NCBI GenBank assembly: GCA_021521415.1
Contig: JAIQDT010009003.1
Location: forward strand, 22,675 to 86,674
Source of the DNA: Bidens hawaiensis
Taxonomy: Eukaryota > Streptophyta > Magnoliopsida > Asterales > Asteraceae
Reading direction: 5' to 3'
Length of the DNA: 64,000 bases
Under the pieces are notes generated by a model that saw nothing but the letters and a program-made list of their open reading frames with translations, was not told where the DNA came from and searched no databases. This document shows positions 23,935 to 37,700 of the stretch, piece by piece; positions within the stretch are counted from its first letter, which is position 1; the number at the start of each line of letters is the position of its first letter. The position numbers and the translations under genes are program-made.

Positions 23935-24494
23935 TTTTATAAGAATAAGATTGGTCCAGTAAAAGAATTCCAAGTACTTTCTTAAAGCCCACACTGATCA
24001 GGCCCAAGCCAAAAACTATCAAAATTGACCGAAAACAGACAAAGACAACAGAGAACACCCAGATCTTGACCGAGAACCCTGAAAATCAGCCAAAACCACT
24101 CTTGTTTGACCAAGAACGGAAGAAATCCACCGAGAACTAACAGATTGCACTGAGAACACTTGAATTTAACCGAAATCACACAAAACAGGTTGAAAACGAT
24201 GATAATTTGCCCAAGAACCCAGAGTCTTTGGCCGAGATCTCTTAAATAACCCCGAGAACAGTCAAAAATGCCCGAGAACGTCTTTGACCAATTAAATCTG
24301 GCAACCAACTAAATCCGTAAATCAGTGGGATTTAAATATTGACCAAAGATAACTCAATCTTTTACCCAAAGAAACCGTTTCCTTCTCCGATGAGTGATTT
24401 ACCAGAAAAACAAAAAACTAAGTCCACCACGATGATCAATATAACAAAAGCCTTGAATCTATGATATCACAACCGAGCCTAGAATAGGTCATTA
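23935..24494 (-). other. Leader of element C
   Basis: Non-coding, between the primer site and gag. It contains about seven copies of CCGAGAAC or close variants (24010-24280), the same word seen in C's spacer. A minus-strand ORF (23982-24308) here is unlikely to be real. Confidence 0.5.
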
Positions 24495-24507
24495 GGCTCT
24501 GATACCA
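24495..24507 (-). other. Primer-binding site of element C
   Basis: Minus strand TGGTATCAGAGCC, complementary to the 3' end of initiator tRNA-Met, two bases inside the LTR border at 24510. Confidence 0.85.
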
Positions 24508-24509
24508 AT

Positions 24510-24702
24510 TGTATGTCCTTAAAAATGAACCTTTTAATGTTATATCAACGATATCGTTGTTATGCGGAAAATAACACGAGATGATTCAAGAGAAACATTT
24601 AAGAACGTAAAGAACATACAAGAGATGCTTCAAAAAACACGTATATTACGTCGGGTGCTTAAGCACAAACTTACACAAACGATCTCGTTCAACAATGATT
24701 AT
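24510..24702 (-). repeat. 5' LTR of element C, first segment
   Basis: Matches 1856-2046 of the 3' LTR. The LTR is cut here by element B and resumes at 39733 after B and its duplicated ATTAT. Confidence 0.9.
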
Positions 24703-25275
24703 TGTTTGATCCCGTACTTTAACAATAACCAACAGTCAATAGCGATTAACACAGATCTCAGATCAGTCAGTTATAATATTATAGATCGATCTCATAATCA
24801 ATACCACTTGATTCGGTGTTCTACGTATGTGTATATATTATCAATAAGTTTAACGTGAAGCTTGAGAGAGAGAAAATACTTTAAACTTTTCTGAATAATA
24901 TTAATTCTCTCAAAACTTCGACATTTTACAAGTGAACAGTGGTTCACTATATATAGAAGGCCACCTGGTTCGCTAACATCCCCTAGCGAACCAGCATCCC
25001 CTTCGTTAAATAAGTTAACTTAACAAACCTCCCCCTGATTCGTTAACATCCCCTAACGAATCAGGAGGGAATACATTATAATGTCTTAGTTCGCTAACAT
25101 CCCTAGCGAACTAGACTCAATCTTAACGAACTAGTCTTAGTTCGCTAACATACCTAGCGAACTAGACATAACTTTAACGAATTAGATAAATATAAACATT
25201 AAATATTACATTTAAATATCAAATAAACATTAATGATAAATACAAAGACTCTAGACGCAAAACCGTGCACTAACA
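24703..25275 (-). repeat. 3' LTR of element B
   Basis: 573 bp. Between 24965 and 25185 it carries about a dozen copies of the (A/G)CGAA word, several as inverted pairs such as TTCGCTAACATCCCTAGCGAA, which could form hairpins. Confidence 0.93.
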
Positions 25276-25287
25276 GACACCCCCTCG
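25276..25287 (-). other. Polypurine tract of element B
   Basis: Minus strand GAGGGGGTGTC next to the LTR end. Confidence 0.75.
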
Positions 25288-25309
25288 TCTTGAGCTCTTT
25301 GTCTTTAAC

Positions 25310-28300
25310 TTATTTGAAACGCTTTGTCTGCCAATCTCTGCAACTATGAATCCCATGTTCATGGCATACACGAACAACTCGTTGGAATTGCATAGCCAGG
25401 TCGTAATCTTCTTGGCGTTCAAAGAAAATCTGCTTCCTGTATAGCACGTCGTTGTCTGTCTCTGATAAATTAACCAACCACATCGGGTCGATTATCTTGA
25501 TGAGCTCAGTCTGTAGTCCTCGACCACGAACAATAACGGCCTCGCCAGTACGATTGTTATAGTACCAACGGTTGAAAGACAGATGAATATCTTGAGGCAT
25601 TGTCTTCACAGGAACTCTTTTCATTGTCTTTGGTGGCTTCACTTTCAAGACAAGTTTCTTCCATCCGGTCCTTGGATCAATCTCATCAGTACGTTTACGA
25701 CTTGGGACCTGGGGCTTGAAGAATTTGAAGCCATGATTGACCTCGAATAGTAAGTGTTGATGAAACCACTCAGCAGTTCGGTGACCCCCACGATTGATAA
25801 ATGGACGTCTCGCGAGGGTGCGTACATCCCAACGCGGTAGTGTTAAAACATCCATTATCCTCTCGTAATACTGGACACCCTTTTCCCATTTCACAATACA
25901 TACCTTAAGGTCTGAATCATAGAGCCAGGAGACAATATCACCATGTACCTTAGAAACAGTCTTGAAAGTAGTCATCTGATTTGCCTCAATCCAAGCAGCA
26001 GCGGTATCCTTTCTTTCTTTATCTACATACCGATAAGCACTGATGATCTTACCCACTTTCTGGCGTTTGAACCATCTTTCAATGTCATCATCAGTCACTT
26101 CTTTGAGTGAAGGAACAGTTCGCTGCACAATCTTCTCCAAATCATCCTCAGTCTCTTTAATTACGTCTTCATGAAATACCGGAGCACCTTGATCAACATT
26201 TGCGTGTTGATACAAGTCCGGGTACTCTTCAGCTGTCACATCCTCCATCTCAATCTCCTCGTTCTCATAAATAAAATCCGTATCCATAAATAACGGATCA
26301 ACTTCCATTTCATCCTCATTGATCACTTCGACATCGGGCTCAGTCTCTAATGCAGTCAGCTGATCGTCATTTAGCCCAAGTAGAATCGAGATCTGCTCCC
26401 TTGTCAAAGATCTAATCACAAACTCACCGATCTGTATCTCATCTCTGTTCACCACACTTCTAACCATCCCCAATTCATCAATAAATATCACCGTGTTAGC
26501 CTCAATCATTTCTATTGGCTTGGCATCTGTTGAATCTTGAAATGAAATTATCTTCTTGTTCGAATCATCAGCGCCACTAACACCAGCACCAGAGGATGAA
26601 CCATGCGATTGTTTAGGCTCACCTCCTGCATCAGACTCGTCAGGGTCATCATCGTCATTTTTGAGTTTCTTGAGGGCATCATCTTTACAAGTCAATTGTA
26701 AAATCAACTCATCTTGTTCCTTGAATTTCACCCCCTAAGACTCAACAATCGTACGTAACGCCTTGGTCTCCTTTTGACAGAAAGAAATATAACTCATCAT
26801 CTTTTGTTGATTCTCCATTAGTCGTTCTTGAGTTTGTCAGTCAGCTGCCATTTGATTTTCATATAAATGTAGCAGATTAAGCAGCATTTCCGTTTGTCGA
26901 CCTGGTGGCAAGTTGTATACAGATGGATGAACAGGTTGAACAGGTCCTTGAGGCCGAGTGATTCTCATGAATGAGACATCACTAGGCGGAGGTGGAGGAA
27001 GAGTAGTTGTTGGCAGAGGAGGAGGTCTCATTGATATGGTGGAAGATACTGTATACAACACAGCAGGAGGTCTCGGTATCTCGGTCAACGCCATTTGAGG
27101 AATTAAACCGAGCCTCTCATGTGACACCATCGTCGTGGTCAAGGTAAGCATCGGAGTGCTAGTAGTCAGCGGCACCGCCGAGCTTTGAGTAGTTGATTGA
27201 CGAGGCGGTGGTGTTCCAATAATTACACCAGCCCCAGCAGACACACGGGGCTTCTTTGGTGGCTCACCAGTAGCTACAGCTTTACCCTTTCGTTTTCTTT
27301 CTTGCTGAGCTTTCATGGTGGCAGCTAGAGCAGCATCGACTGCATCTTGTTGTTCTTTCAGAGCTCGCTCACCCGCTCCATCATCACCATCACCATTGTT
27401 ACTATCATCATCTCCACCATCATTGTTCCCACCTTCTCCCCCTTCACGCTCGGAATCCGAATCATCATGGATCCAGCGCTCATTAGGAGGACATACATAA
27501 TCCGGATTGATTATATGACCAATCATCCGTTTGTCCTGTGGCTTATCCTTTCGATAAACCAACATCCGATGCACCGTTTCAGCTTTCATATGTTCCATAT
27601 CAAGAACATCGTTCACCAATGATCGATCAATCACCAAATTCGGTATCAAATCCTGAATGATTAGTTGTAGAAAGCGAGGATACATTAAGAACTTCTTTGA
27701 TGGTAGAGTTTGCTGAACTTGCTCTTTCAGATGATCAAAGATGAGTTCTGAATAGTTGAAGGGCTTGTTCAGGATTAGTGCAAAAAAAGCTGATTGCAAA
27801 CTTAATCTGCATTTATCAAAACCTCCGCGACGTCCACTCATACAGTGAAGCAAGACATGCAGTAAATACTTGTAAGGTGGACACAAACTATTCTTGTTCA
27901 ACATAGACCGACGAATATCACCCCCATAATTTAATCGTGTGAATAAACCCCTTACCAACGTCCTGTCAAATTCACTCGGGTAATCATCAATATCGTCAAA
28001 TTGAAGTACTCGACGAATGACCTCAACATCAATCGTAATAGGGATCTGATTAATTGTAGCTTGAACCCAATTATTTTCTTCAACATATACCGCCGTGTTC
28101 CAAAACTGCCTGATTATACTAAGATACACCTTAGGTTTAGCAGTGATTGCATAATGTATCTTCGAACGGCGTAAGAAAGTCAACATAGCTCCGAACGTTC
28201 TCAAATCAGTTACGTCGTGATCAACATAAGCACAGATGTTGTGCTTCTTATCAGACGGTAATAAAATCATGTCAGCTTGTTGATCTTGTTGTTGTGGTTG

Positions 28301-28372
28301 TTCATGACGAGGTTGTTCCTGTTGTGGTTGATTTTGTTGTTCTTGATCAGCTATGTTTAACTATATAAATAA
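25310..28372 (-). pseudogene. Extra ORF (envelope position) of element B, two internal stops
   Basis: Two long pieces, 28270-26837 (477 aa) and 26731-25310 (473 aa), are in the same frame, separated only by TGA (26837-26839) and TAG (26735-26737) with 33 open codons between. A Gln/Pro-rich N-terminus extends upstream to an ATA near 28354 where ATG would be expected. The first half is a globular region (HYAITAKPKVYLSIIRQFWNTA, then VIRRVLQFDD) followed by an acidic Asp/Gly-rich linker, a KRKGKAV basic patch and a Pro/Thr-rich stretch. The second half has an acidic part, then a folded part ending W.YN..TGEAVIVRGRG and SCRDWQ. I see no signal peptide, membrane helix or fusion peptide. The second half is homologous to C's extra ORF (2238-3334). 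The function is unknown; envelope-like is a positional label only. Confidence 0.75.
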
Positions 28373-31372
28373 AAACCGAATATGAGAATAGATATCACTA
28401 TATATAATCAAAAGATATGTGTAATTAAACTAGTTACGCGCATTAGACGATTTAAATCCTTTAATTAAATTAAATGAATATTAAAATTAGTTAAACAATT
28501 TTTATTTTTTATTTATTTTTTTTAATGTCATTCGTTAAGAATCACACTGATTCGTTATACAAAGATAACGAATCAGGTGAATCGCTATCAAGTAAATATC
28601 TTAACGAACATATCTTAGCGAATCACTATTTAATGTTAACGAACTAAACTCTAGTTCGTTATCTTTTAAGCGAAACAAACTCTTATTCGTGTAATATCTT
28701 ATTCGCTAAGCTAGTTCGTGTAAAATCTTAACGAATTGGACACGAAACAGTTCCAATTCGCTAAGACTAACGAATGGTCATAATTAAGACTTATTCTTTG
28801 ACTTCACAAAGTCAAGGTCAAAATTTACAAGAACAATAATAGTCAACATCTTAAACCCAGATTCAATTAGGCCATAACCATCGTCGAATCATCACACTAA
28901 TCAGCTCATTGAGCTCGGAATCACACTGGTAAGCATAGGTGGATGAGATTGAGACTCAATACCTATATGCACTGAGGGTAAAACGAACCAACAGTACACA
29001 ACAATAACACAAACAATAATTAATCCGGCAAAACAACAATCAAACGTGATTGAAGTCCACCAAGGGTATCGGAATGTGAATCCGATCATAATGACATTAA
29101 AATCATCCAGTTATGAGCATAAATTATACATCAATGGTTTTCAAAAGTTCAAAACCCATTAACCTCAAAAATTACATAATTCAACAGTTAATTCATTGTC
29201 ATTTTTGACGAAAATGATATCGCCAAGAACATTTATACCTTAGAAACTCAAATTGATCTTTGAAATGTTCAAACTTAAAGATCGAAAATATCAGAGAGAA
29301 TTTGAATAGTTTCTTAAAGACGAATAGTGGAATACTATTCGTTTTCTTGTCTTATATAGCAGTGCACGAAACCCTAGGCACAACTTGTACAAATCAGACG
29401 ATTCGTTTAACTTAAAATTAGCGAATTAGCCCATTCGCTAACTCAATTCGTTACCTTATGTTAGCGAATCACAATGTGATTCGTTAAATTAAAGATAGCG
29501 AATCAAGACATGATTCGTGTCATGATTCGTTAAATATGCATAACGAAGGGATGATTCGTTACAGAGCGCGAAAGCGAATTAGGTTAGCGAACCAGAAGCT
29601 GGTTCGCTAAAGAATCACCTAGTTCGTTATCCATAAATAACGAATGGGAGTTTGGCGAATTAAACTCTTTTATTTAATATTAAACTCTTTTATTTAATTT
29701 TAAATTAAATTATTAAATGAATAAATTAAATTATTAAATGAATAAATTAAGGAATCAAATAATAAAAATTAAATAAATGAATTAAGTAAATTATCGAGAA
29801 ACCCTTTTATCCCGACAACCAGATACATTAAACTTGTTTCAGATTTCCGAAACTTAACTTAAAAATTTATTTAAGTATGTTGTATAAAGAAGACGAAAAT
29901 ATTTTTGGTATTTTGAGAAAATTTAAAAGAATTAAAGAATGTATTTACAGAAGAATATCCGAACAATTAAAGATAAACAATCTTTTTGTGTTTTTCAATG
30001 ATTTTATCAAAAGCAGTACATATTTTTGTATTTTTGTTGAGTTTAAGCAGAGAATCATATTGACCAAATTGCCCTTCCATCACAGTTTTATATTTCAGCG
30101 ATATTATGACTGGCGATAAGTCGGTCATTGGTATTGTTGTCCACATAAATCTAATAACACACATTCAAGTGATATGATTAAATAGTTCAATTAAAGCACA
30201 TAATATCAGAAACTATCAGCCTCTAATCTCGGTTCAAGCTTAATTTGATTTTTGCCAAATCACCCCAACTTGACTTAAACCATTATATTGTTGATCAAAA
30301 TTTTGATACCAAATGTAGAAATTTTGAGCAATGCATCAAGTTTCCTTTACTGTGAGTGAGTATGCACGAGTCCATCTGTCGGCTTACATACATTGTATCC
30401 CCTGGGGTCCGTTTCTTAATGGTATTAAGACGCACGCAAGGGAGGAACAATTGTATGACCAACAGCGGATTTTGATCAAGTCAGTAATTTAAATTGTACG
30501 CAGTACAGCGGTGATCAAGTTTAATGACTTTGGGTTTGCTCTAGAAAGCGAGTGAAATATTCATGCATATGAATACCCAGATGGTTAAGCCGCATAAAGA
30601 CTCACAGTGTCCAGAATCTTAACGCTTGTTATTTGCTTTATTTGTTTTTGGGTGATCAACAAATATAAGGCTTGAGTATGACTGGTTATTACATTTCTGC
30701 CATCCTCACCGAGACTTTTGCTAGAGACTAACACCCCTTTCAATTTGGCGTTTCTTTATGTTTATATCACATACTTTACTCTACTGGGTTGTTTTAAGAC
30801 CTACCAATGCACCAATGCAATTAAGCACGCAGTCTTTTAAGCTTACTTTTTACTAAATTTGGGGTCAAGATAATCAATGTACTATCATGTTCCCTTTTTT
30901 CTTCAAAAACTCAAAATTTTGAGGAGCATAAAAAATAAAGAAAAGATAAATTTAATCGCCCCAGTTAACTTAAGAGTATAAATAAATGGCTAACCATCAA
31001 TTCACAAGTGAATCATAGAACCAAGACATGCAAGCATGCTTCACAAACTTAAATAACCGACGTAATTTTCAGCGAGAAAATAATCTAAATTTTTTTTTTC
31101 GTATTTTTCTATACAAAATATAAATCACATTCTTTTTGGTTTTTCAAAATTTTAAAATGTTTTTGATTTTTCTAAATTTCAAAGAAAAAACATTAAAGAA
31201 CAGATAGGGAAAAAAATTAAAGAACAGAAATCACAATATTTTTGAATTTTGAAATTTTTTAATGTTTTTGGATTTTATCTATACAAGCGAAACACATTCT
31301 TTTTGTATTTTCTAGATTTCTCCTCCTAAAATTTAAAAACATAAAGCAATTAAAAAAGTAATTAAAAGATAA
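28373..31372 (-). other. Non-coding spacer of element B between pol and the extra ORF
   Basis: No supported gene; small ORFs (28901, 29877, 29967) look random. Two dense clusters of the word A(A/G)CGAA / TTCG(C/T)TA lie at 28540-28760 (about 16 copies) and 29400-29660 (about 17 copies). Blocks conserved with element C are at 30259-30275 (ATCACCCCAACTTGACT), 30646-30701 (ending TATGACTGG..TTTCTGCC) and about 30957-31083 (ending ACCGACGTAATTTTCAGCGA). A short AT-rich direct repeat (TAAATTATTAAATGAA) is at 29704-29745. Confidence 0.6.
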
Positions 31373-34300
31373 TTATCCTAATTTTAAGATCTCAGCAAGG
31401 GTCTTCAATCCATTTAAACCAAGCAAAAAAGTAAAACGTGTTTTATCAAACGCTTTGGTAAATAGATCGGCTTTTTGAAAATCTGTGTGCACTTTCTCAA
31501 GATCAATTAATTTCTTTTCATAGCAATCCCGTATAATATGATATCGAATCTCGATATGTTTCATTTTAGAATGTTGTTCGGGATTCTTGGTGATACTAAT
31601 AGCAGCAGAATTATCAATTAAGATGAGAGTAGTAAGAAACTTCAAACCGTAGTCGCGAAGATGTTGTTGTATCCACAGAACCTGGGAACAGCAACTCGAG
31701 GCTGCAACATATTCAGCTTCGGCGGTTGAAGTAGAGACCGTTGTCTGCTTCTTACACTGCCAGGAAACAAGCCGGTTTCCTAAGAATTGACATCCTGCAG
31801 TCGTTGATTTGAAGTTGATCTTGCATCCTCCATAATCTGAGTCTGAGTAGGCGGTAAAATCGAAAGTATTATCTTTGGGGTACCATAACCCGATGTCAGG
31901 ATTTCCCCGTAGATATTGCAAAATACGCTTGACCGCTGCCAGATGAGTCACTCGGGGACTAGCTTGGTACCTAGCACACACACAAACAGCAAACATTATG
32001 TCGGGTTGAGAAGCAGTTAAATACATTAGAGAACCAATCATAGCACGATAAAGGGTCGGATCAACGGTATCCTCCAATTCATCCGGTGATAAATTGTGAC
32101 CCACTGGAAGAGGAGTTGAAGGGATTTTTCCGGTAGTTATCTTGAATCGGCTCAAGACGTCGTTCACATATTTAGTCTGATGAATGAAGATTCCCTTATC
32201 AGACTGATGAACCTGCAGCCCTAAAAAGAAGTTCATCTCTCCCATCGAGCTCATTTCGAACTTGGTTTGCATGGACTTCTCGAACTCCTTACATAAAGTG
32301 TCGTTTGTAGACCCAAATATAATATCATCAACATAAATCTAGACTAGAAGAAGATCATCACCAACAGTTTTATGAAATAGAGTGCAGTCAACAGTTCCTC
32401 GTTTGAATCCATTATCAGTCAGATGGTCGGCGAGTGTGCCATACCAAGCTCTCGGGGCTTGATGTAGACCATACAGGGCCTTGTTTAAACGGTAAACTCG
32501 GTCTGGATAATCAGGATCTTCAAAACCAGGTGGTTGTTGAACAAACACTTCCTCTTGTAGTTCACCATTGAGAAAAGCACTTTTAACATCCATTTGATAG
32601 ACCTTAATATTCTTGTAAGCAGCATAAGCCAGGAAGATTCGAATCGACTCTAATCTTGCAACTGGAGCATATACCTCAGTATAATCAATACCCTCTTGCT
32701 GATGAAAACCTTGCACCACTAGACGTGTTTTGTTTCTGACAATCACCCCTCGATTGTCCTTTTTACATTTAAATACCCACTTAGTCGGAATAGCTTTCTT
32801 GACTCTAGTAGGCTTGTCTATTAAATCCCAAACACCCAATCGTGCAAATTGCTGTAATTCCTCTTGCATAGCTTCTACCCAAGAAGGATCATCAAGTGCC
32901 TTACGAGCTGTCGTTGGTTTAACTTGAGATAGAAAGCAATTGAATTTAGTAATATTCACAATTCCCGAAGAGTGTAAATTAGTGTAAGCACACAATACGT
33001 TATTGTCGCTTAACCAAGCAACTTGATGACGTGTACGAACGCCCACATCAAGTTCTCCAATGATATTGTCCTGTGGATGATATCCATGAATCCAAAGAGT
33101 AGGATTTTCAGGAACAACAACATTATCAAATAAATTAGTGTAATGTTCACCCAATTCGGGAGATGAAGCATTATCACTATCAAGATCAATAACTTGAATC
33201 TCAGCTTGATCATCATCGGAAGAAGTAGAAGCACTGTCAATAACAACTGGAGGAACAACCTGGGAGTCTTTAGTTGGAGCATCTGGTTGAACTTCAACTG
33301 CATTTGAACTTGAAGAGCTTGGAATGTTCAAATGTTCTTCAAAGTATGCTCTAACCAGATCTTCATCGATGTGTTCAGCTGAAGGAGTAAAAGAATTAAA
33401 TAAACTATCGTAGTCAAACATCCAGTCTGGACCTTTCCCTTGAGGAGGAGTTGTGTACTTTTGACAGTCCACATGGTACCATTCTTCAACACAGCCAGAT
33501 GTAAAATTAAATACTCTTTTCTTTGAAGACACATATCCCAAGAAATATCCTTCGATAGCCTTTTCATCAAATTTACCCGATTCCTTCTTCAACATTGTAC
33601 ACAGACACCCAAATGGTTCCAGGTACTTTAAATTAGGTTTTCTGTTATTTAATATTTCCTAACTTGTCATCTTGAGTCGTTTTACTGTTAGAACCCGATT
33701 AAGTGTATAACAAGCTGTGTTCACTGCTTCATTCTAAAATTGAATAGGAAGCTTTGAATCAGCAAGCATTGTACGTGCAGCTTCAATCAGAGTTCTATTT
33801 TTTCTTTCAGCAACATCGTTTTGTTGTGGTACATAAGGTGCACTATATTCTCGGTGAATTCCCTTTTGAATACAAAAGAAATCCAAAATAGTGTTTTTGA
33901 ATTCAGTACCATTATCACTTCGGGTTCTCCTCACCTTTTGTTTGTACAATGATTCTATCTTAGTAATAAGGTTTTGTACCAAAACAGGTGTTTGATCTTT
34001 TGAACTCATAAATAACACCCATGAATATCTTGAATAATCATCTGTCACTACCAGAGAATAACAGTATCCAGATATACTCGCACGATTCACTGGACCAAAC
34101 AAATCCATATGAAGTCGTTCAAGACGAGTATTAATGGAATTCAATAACTTAGAAGGATGTGTCTTCTTCTTCTGCTTGCCATTTTTGCATGCAACACAGT
34201 GATCAGATAACTTAAAGTTCTTTAACGAAACACCCTTAACTAAATTATTTGCCATTAAATAATTCATCTTTCTAACATGAATGTGACCCATTCTTCGATG

Positions 34301-34720
34301 CCATAGAATCGAGTTTTTCTCAGTTGCTTTCGAGACAAAACATGTTTCGATCGATGTTGATATCTTAGAACTCATGTTTAAGACATAAATATCATTTGAT
34401 CGTGGTGATCGCATGACAACCATGTCCTCGGGAATAATAAAACCCGGTTTCAAGATAAGACACTCTTTGTCAGTAAATATTGTAGTGTACTTTTTATCTC
34501 AAATCTGCGATACACTCAATAAGTTATGATCAACCTTGTCACAATAATTTACTTTTTCAAATGTAATATGACCATTTGAAACTTCACCCTCTTGTGTGAT
34601 CATGCCCCCAGAATTCCCAGCAAACGCTACATAACCCCCTTGAATATTTCTTGCGTTGGTTAATAGGTCGAGATTTCCGGTGATATGACGAGAACATCCG
34701 CTATCCATGATCCAGTTTTC
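31373..34720 (-). pseudogene. pol of element B, one frame with four in-frame stops
   Basis: Minus-strand pieces 34708-34499, 34453-33734, 33595-32339 and 32272-31373 share one frame. Stops are TGA at 34499-34501, TAG at 33734-33736, TAG at 33659-33661 and TAG at 32339-32341. Order: protease WIMDSGCSRHITG; integrase zinc region HRRMGHIHVRK..CVACKNGKQ; catalytic blocks HMDLFGP, RTRSDNGTEF and PQQNDVAERKNRTL (D where the family usually has G just before VAE); [15 protein letters not shown] and IYVDD (directly after the last stop); RNase H AYSDSDYGGC, STAEAEYVAAS and DNSAAI. Apart from the stops the enzyme looks well preserved and has no frameshift inside. Confidence 0.88.
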
Positions 34721-34764
34721 ACCAGAAATGGTCTTGGATGGACCCTACACATAAACAAAAGTGA

Positions 34765-37700
34765 TTAGTTCAAAAAGGCAGCCCAGGCCTCAGTCTTGGG
34801 TACCTTTTGGTTTTCTCTTTGATCATTAATTTTAACAGTTTTCAATTGTTGTTCAGCCACTTGTGAATAAGTTACTGGCTTCTTAGACTTTCGTCTTAAG
34901 TATGCTTCCTGAACAATGTTTGAATTCCTGTTTTGACATATAGGTTCAGTTGGAATGAATTTTGGTTTCACTTTACCGTGTGTCTCATTGATATGAAACA
35001 CCTTCCGAGGATTCACATCAGAAAATAAAATATGAGTATCATCAGCATATGACACAGGTCGTTTCAGAATGTCCTTAACCACTGGAATTGGCTTAGATTT
35101 GTCCTTGATAAAAGGATGAAGATTTTGAAAGTTTTGCTGATTACAATTTCTCACAACATGACCTTGTTGACCGCATAAAAAACACGTTCGCATGTTCACA
35201 TGATGATGTTTAGAAGAAATTGGAATAGATGATTGATTATGACTCACATTTTTAGTCATGTAGTTAGCAAACTCATCAGTCAATTCAGCTTTCTTCTTTA
35301 AATAAAAATCTAAATTAGAACTATTTGAAAAACTTTTTAGTGTATCTGTTCCAGTTGACTTAACAAAGTTAATCTTCTTAGCTTGTTTTAAAAATTGTTT
35401 TGCCTTAGTCAATGGATCAGAATGAACTGATGTTTTCGCTTGATCATACACACGTTCAATTTCACGAACCTTGGAAGTTTCATTGTAAAACACACTCTCA
35501 ATTAGCTCAGGCTTAATGATACTAATTGGAATATCTTTTTCAGTGAACATTGTGTCCATTCCCTTTAACTTAAAAACTCTAGCAGCAGATGGCTTAGAAC
35601 TAGAAGGATTAATGAAACGCATTAAATCCTCATCAGAAGGATTAACTGACTTCTTTGCCTTCATAGAGTTCACTTTCTTTGAATTTTCCTTTTTCTCTTG
35701 AGGTTTGTGTGAACCATACACTGCTTCCTCAAATTCGTGAGGTTCGCACAAAATATGATTAGAACTAGGAATGTTCTTATTCTTGTATATAATCTCTGGT
35801 TCAAACACATCCTCGATAATGACTTCGTCATTGTGTTCAACAAACACCTTTTTGCTTTGGACATGAAATTTTTGAGGAGCAACTTGAGTTTTAACATTTT
35901 TGGATTTAACAGATTCAACATTTTCTGAAATCACAGGTTCTTTCAAAATTACCTCTTCTTCCTTTTTAGCAAAAGGATTCATTTTATAGTCGTTGTGAAA
36001 AGGTGGAGGAATTTCTACAAAACCTATACCCTTTTTAGAGTTCTTTTGTTTTCCAGAAACTTCAATAATTTCATTCAATAAAAATGAAGAATTTCAAAAT
36101 TTACCCAATTTGTTCTTCAACTCAAGAACCTCATTCTCAAGCTCAGTTATCTTAGAACGATGTTTCAAGATTTCCTGAAACTTTTGGTTATTAATGGTCA
36201 TTTTCACAGATGACTCGGCTTTGAGATCGTGATTACTTGTCGACAATGCTTCAATCTTTTCTCGAGATTTCATTTGAGACTCAAGAGATTGTCGATAAGT
36301 GTCCTTAAGAGAAGCAATTTCTCTTATAAGATTATCATTTTGATTTTTCAAAGCTTCTAACTTAGAGTTGTTAGATTCACAGTCAAAACATGATGCTTTA
36401 CCAAATGAAGTAGAAGAAATAGAATTACTAACCTCATTGATCTTTGCCATGCAAGCAAACATTGATTCAGAAGTCTTGTCGAAAGAGTCGTCAGAATCAG
36501 ATCCAGAATCATTATCTGAAGACATCACACTACCAGTAGCATCTTGACAATCTTCATGTAACCCAAACATAGCTAAATTTGCTTGAACATCATTGCATAG
36601 TAGCCGTTGTGACCAATCAGTTCCGTCTGCTAACATTGCTTGTGTTGTAGAAGAAGATAGTTTCTTTTCAGCATCACTTCCTCGTGGTGAAGAAGCATTT
36701 TGACTTTGACCACGAGGTCCAGTGTATTCTTTTCTTGGTTTGTCACATTCCTTTGCGAAATGCCCGAATTCTTGACAATTATAACACTTCACCTTTAATT
36801 TGTCAAAACCCAACTTCTTGTTTAACGCTGGAAGATCTTTTCCAGTTCTCTGCATGAATCTTTTAACTTTACGAACGATCATGGCCATATTCCATTTCAA
36901 ATCCATGATCTCTAGATCATCCGGATCTATCTGATCATAATCCTCATCAGTTAACTCACTTGTGGCAATTTTACTACTCACCAAGTTTTCATATGAAGAC
37001 ATAAATGCCGTCAGAAAAGCAAAGTTTTGCTCAGCTTCCTTCATATTCACACTAGGTGGTGTAGCAAATGGATTGGTACTAGTAGAACTTCCAGAACCAC
37101 CTGAATTACCAGCAGAATAGAAACAAACTTTTGGATCATTACATATAGTAGATTCTTTTTCACTTGCGGCATGAGTAAGAAAAGCAGTGATTGGTGAGAT
37201 TGTTGAACTGAGAGGCATACTTCCACCATAGAAAGCTGGATCTTGATTTTCTTTAGAAGATTTTTGACACTTAAGATCATATTCTCTAGCTTCGATCTTT
37301 TGTAGAAATTCAAGTGCTGTCAAATCTTCATTCAGAAAATAATCATTCTCTTACAAAACCATGAGAAATGTTGAGTAGGAACTTGGAAGCACACTCTTAA
37401 TAGTGTCAATTTTATCTCTTTCAGAAATTTCCATTTTCATCTTGTCCATTTCAGCAATTAAATGACTAAATCTTGTAGTCATCTCTTCAACTGTTTCTCC
37501 TTTCAATAAATTAAAGTTTCGAAATTGAAACTTGAGCATCACTTTCTTACTCTCAGCTGTGTTTCCCATGCTTCTCATACGCAGATGTTGAAACAAAGAT
37601 GCACATCTCTTGATACTTCCAACTTGATGAAAGATATTCTCTGGTAAAGCCATAGTCAAAGTAGAATATGCTTTTATCTCGATTTCTAAAGCTTTCTTCT

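Noticed and set aside
28540..29660. Possible CRISPR-like array because of evenly repeated short words
   Set aside because: The words are too short, irregularly spaced and in both orientations, in plant nuclear DNA; no repeat-spacer structure.
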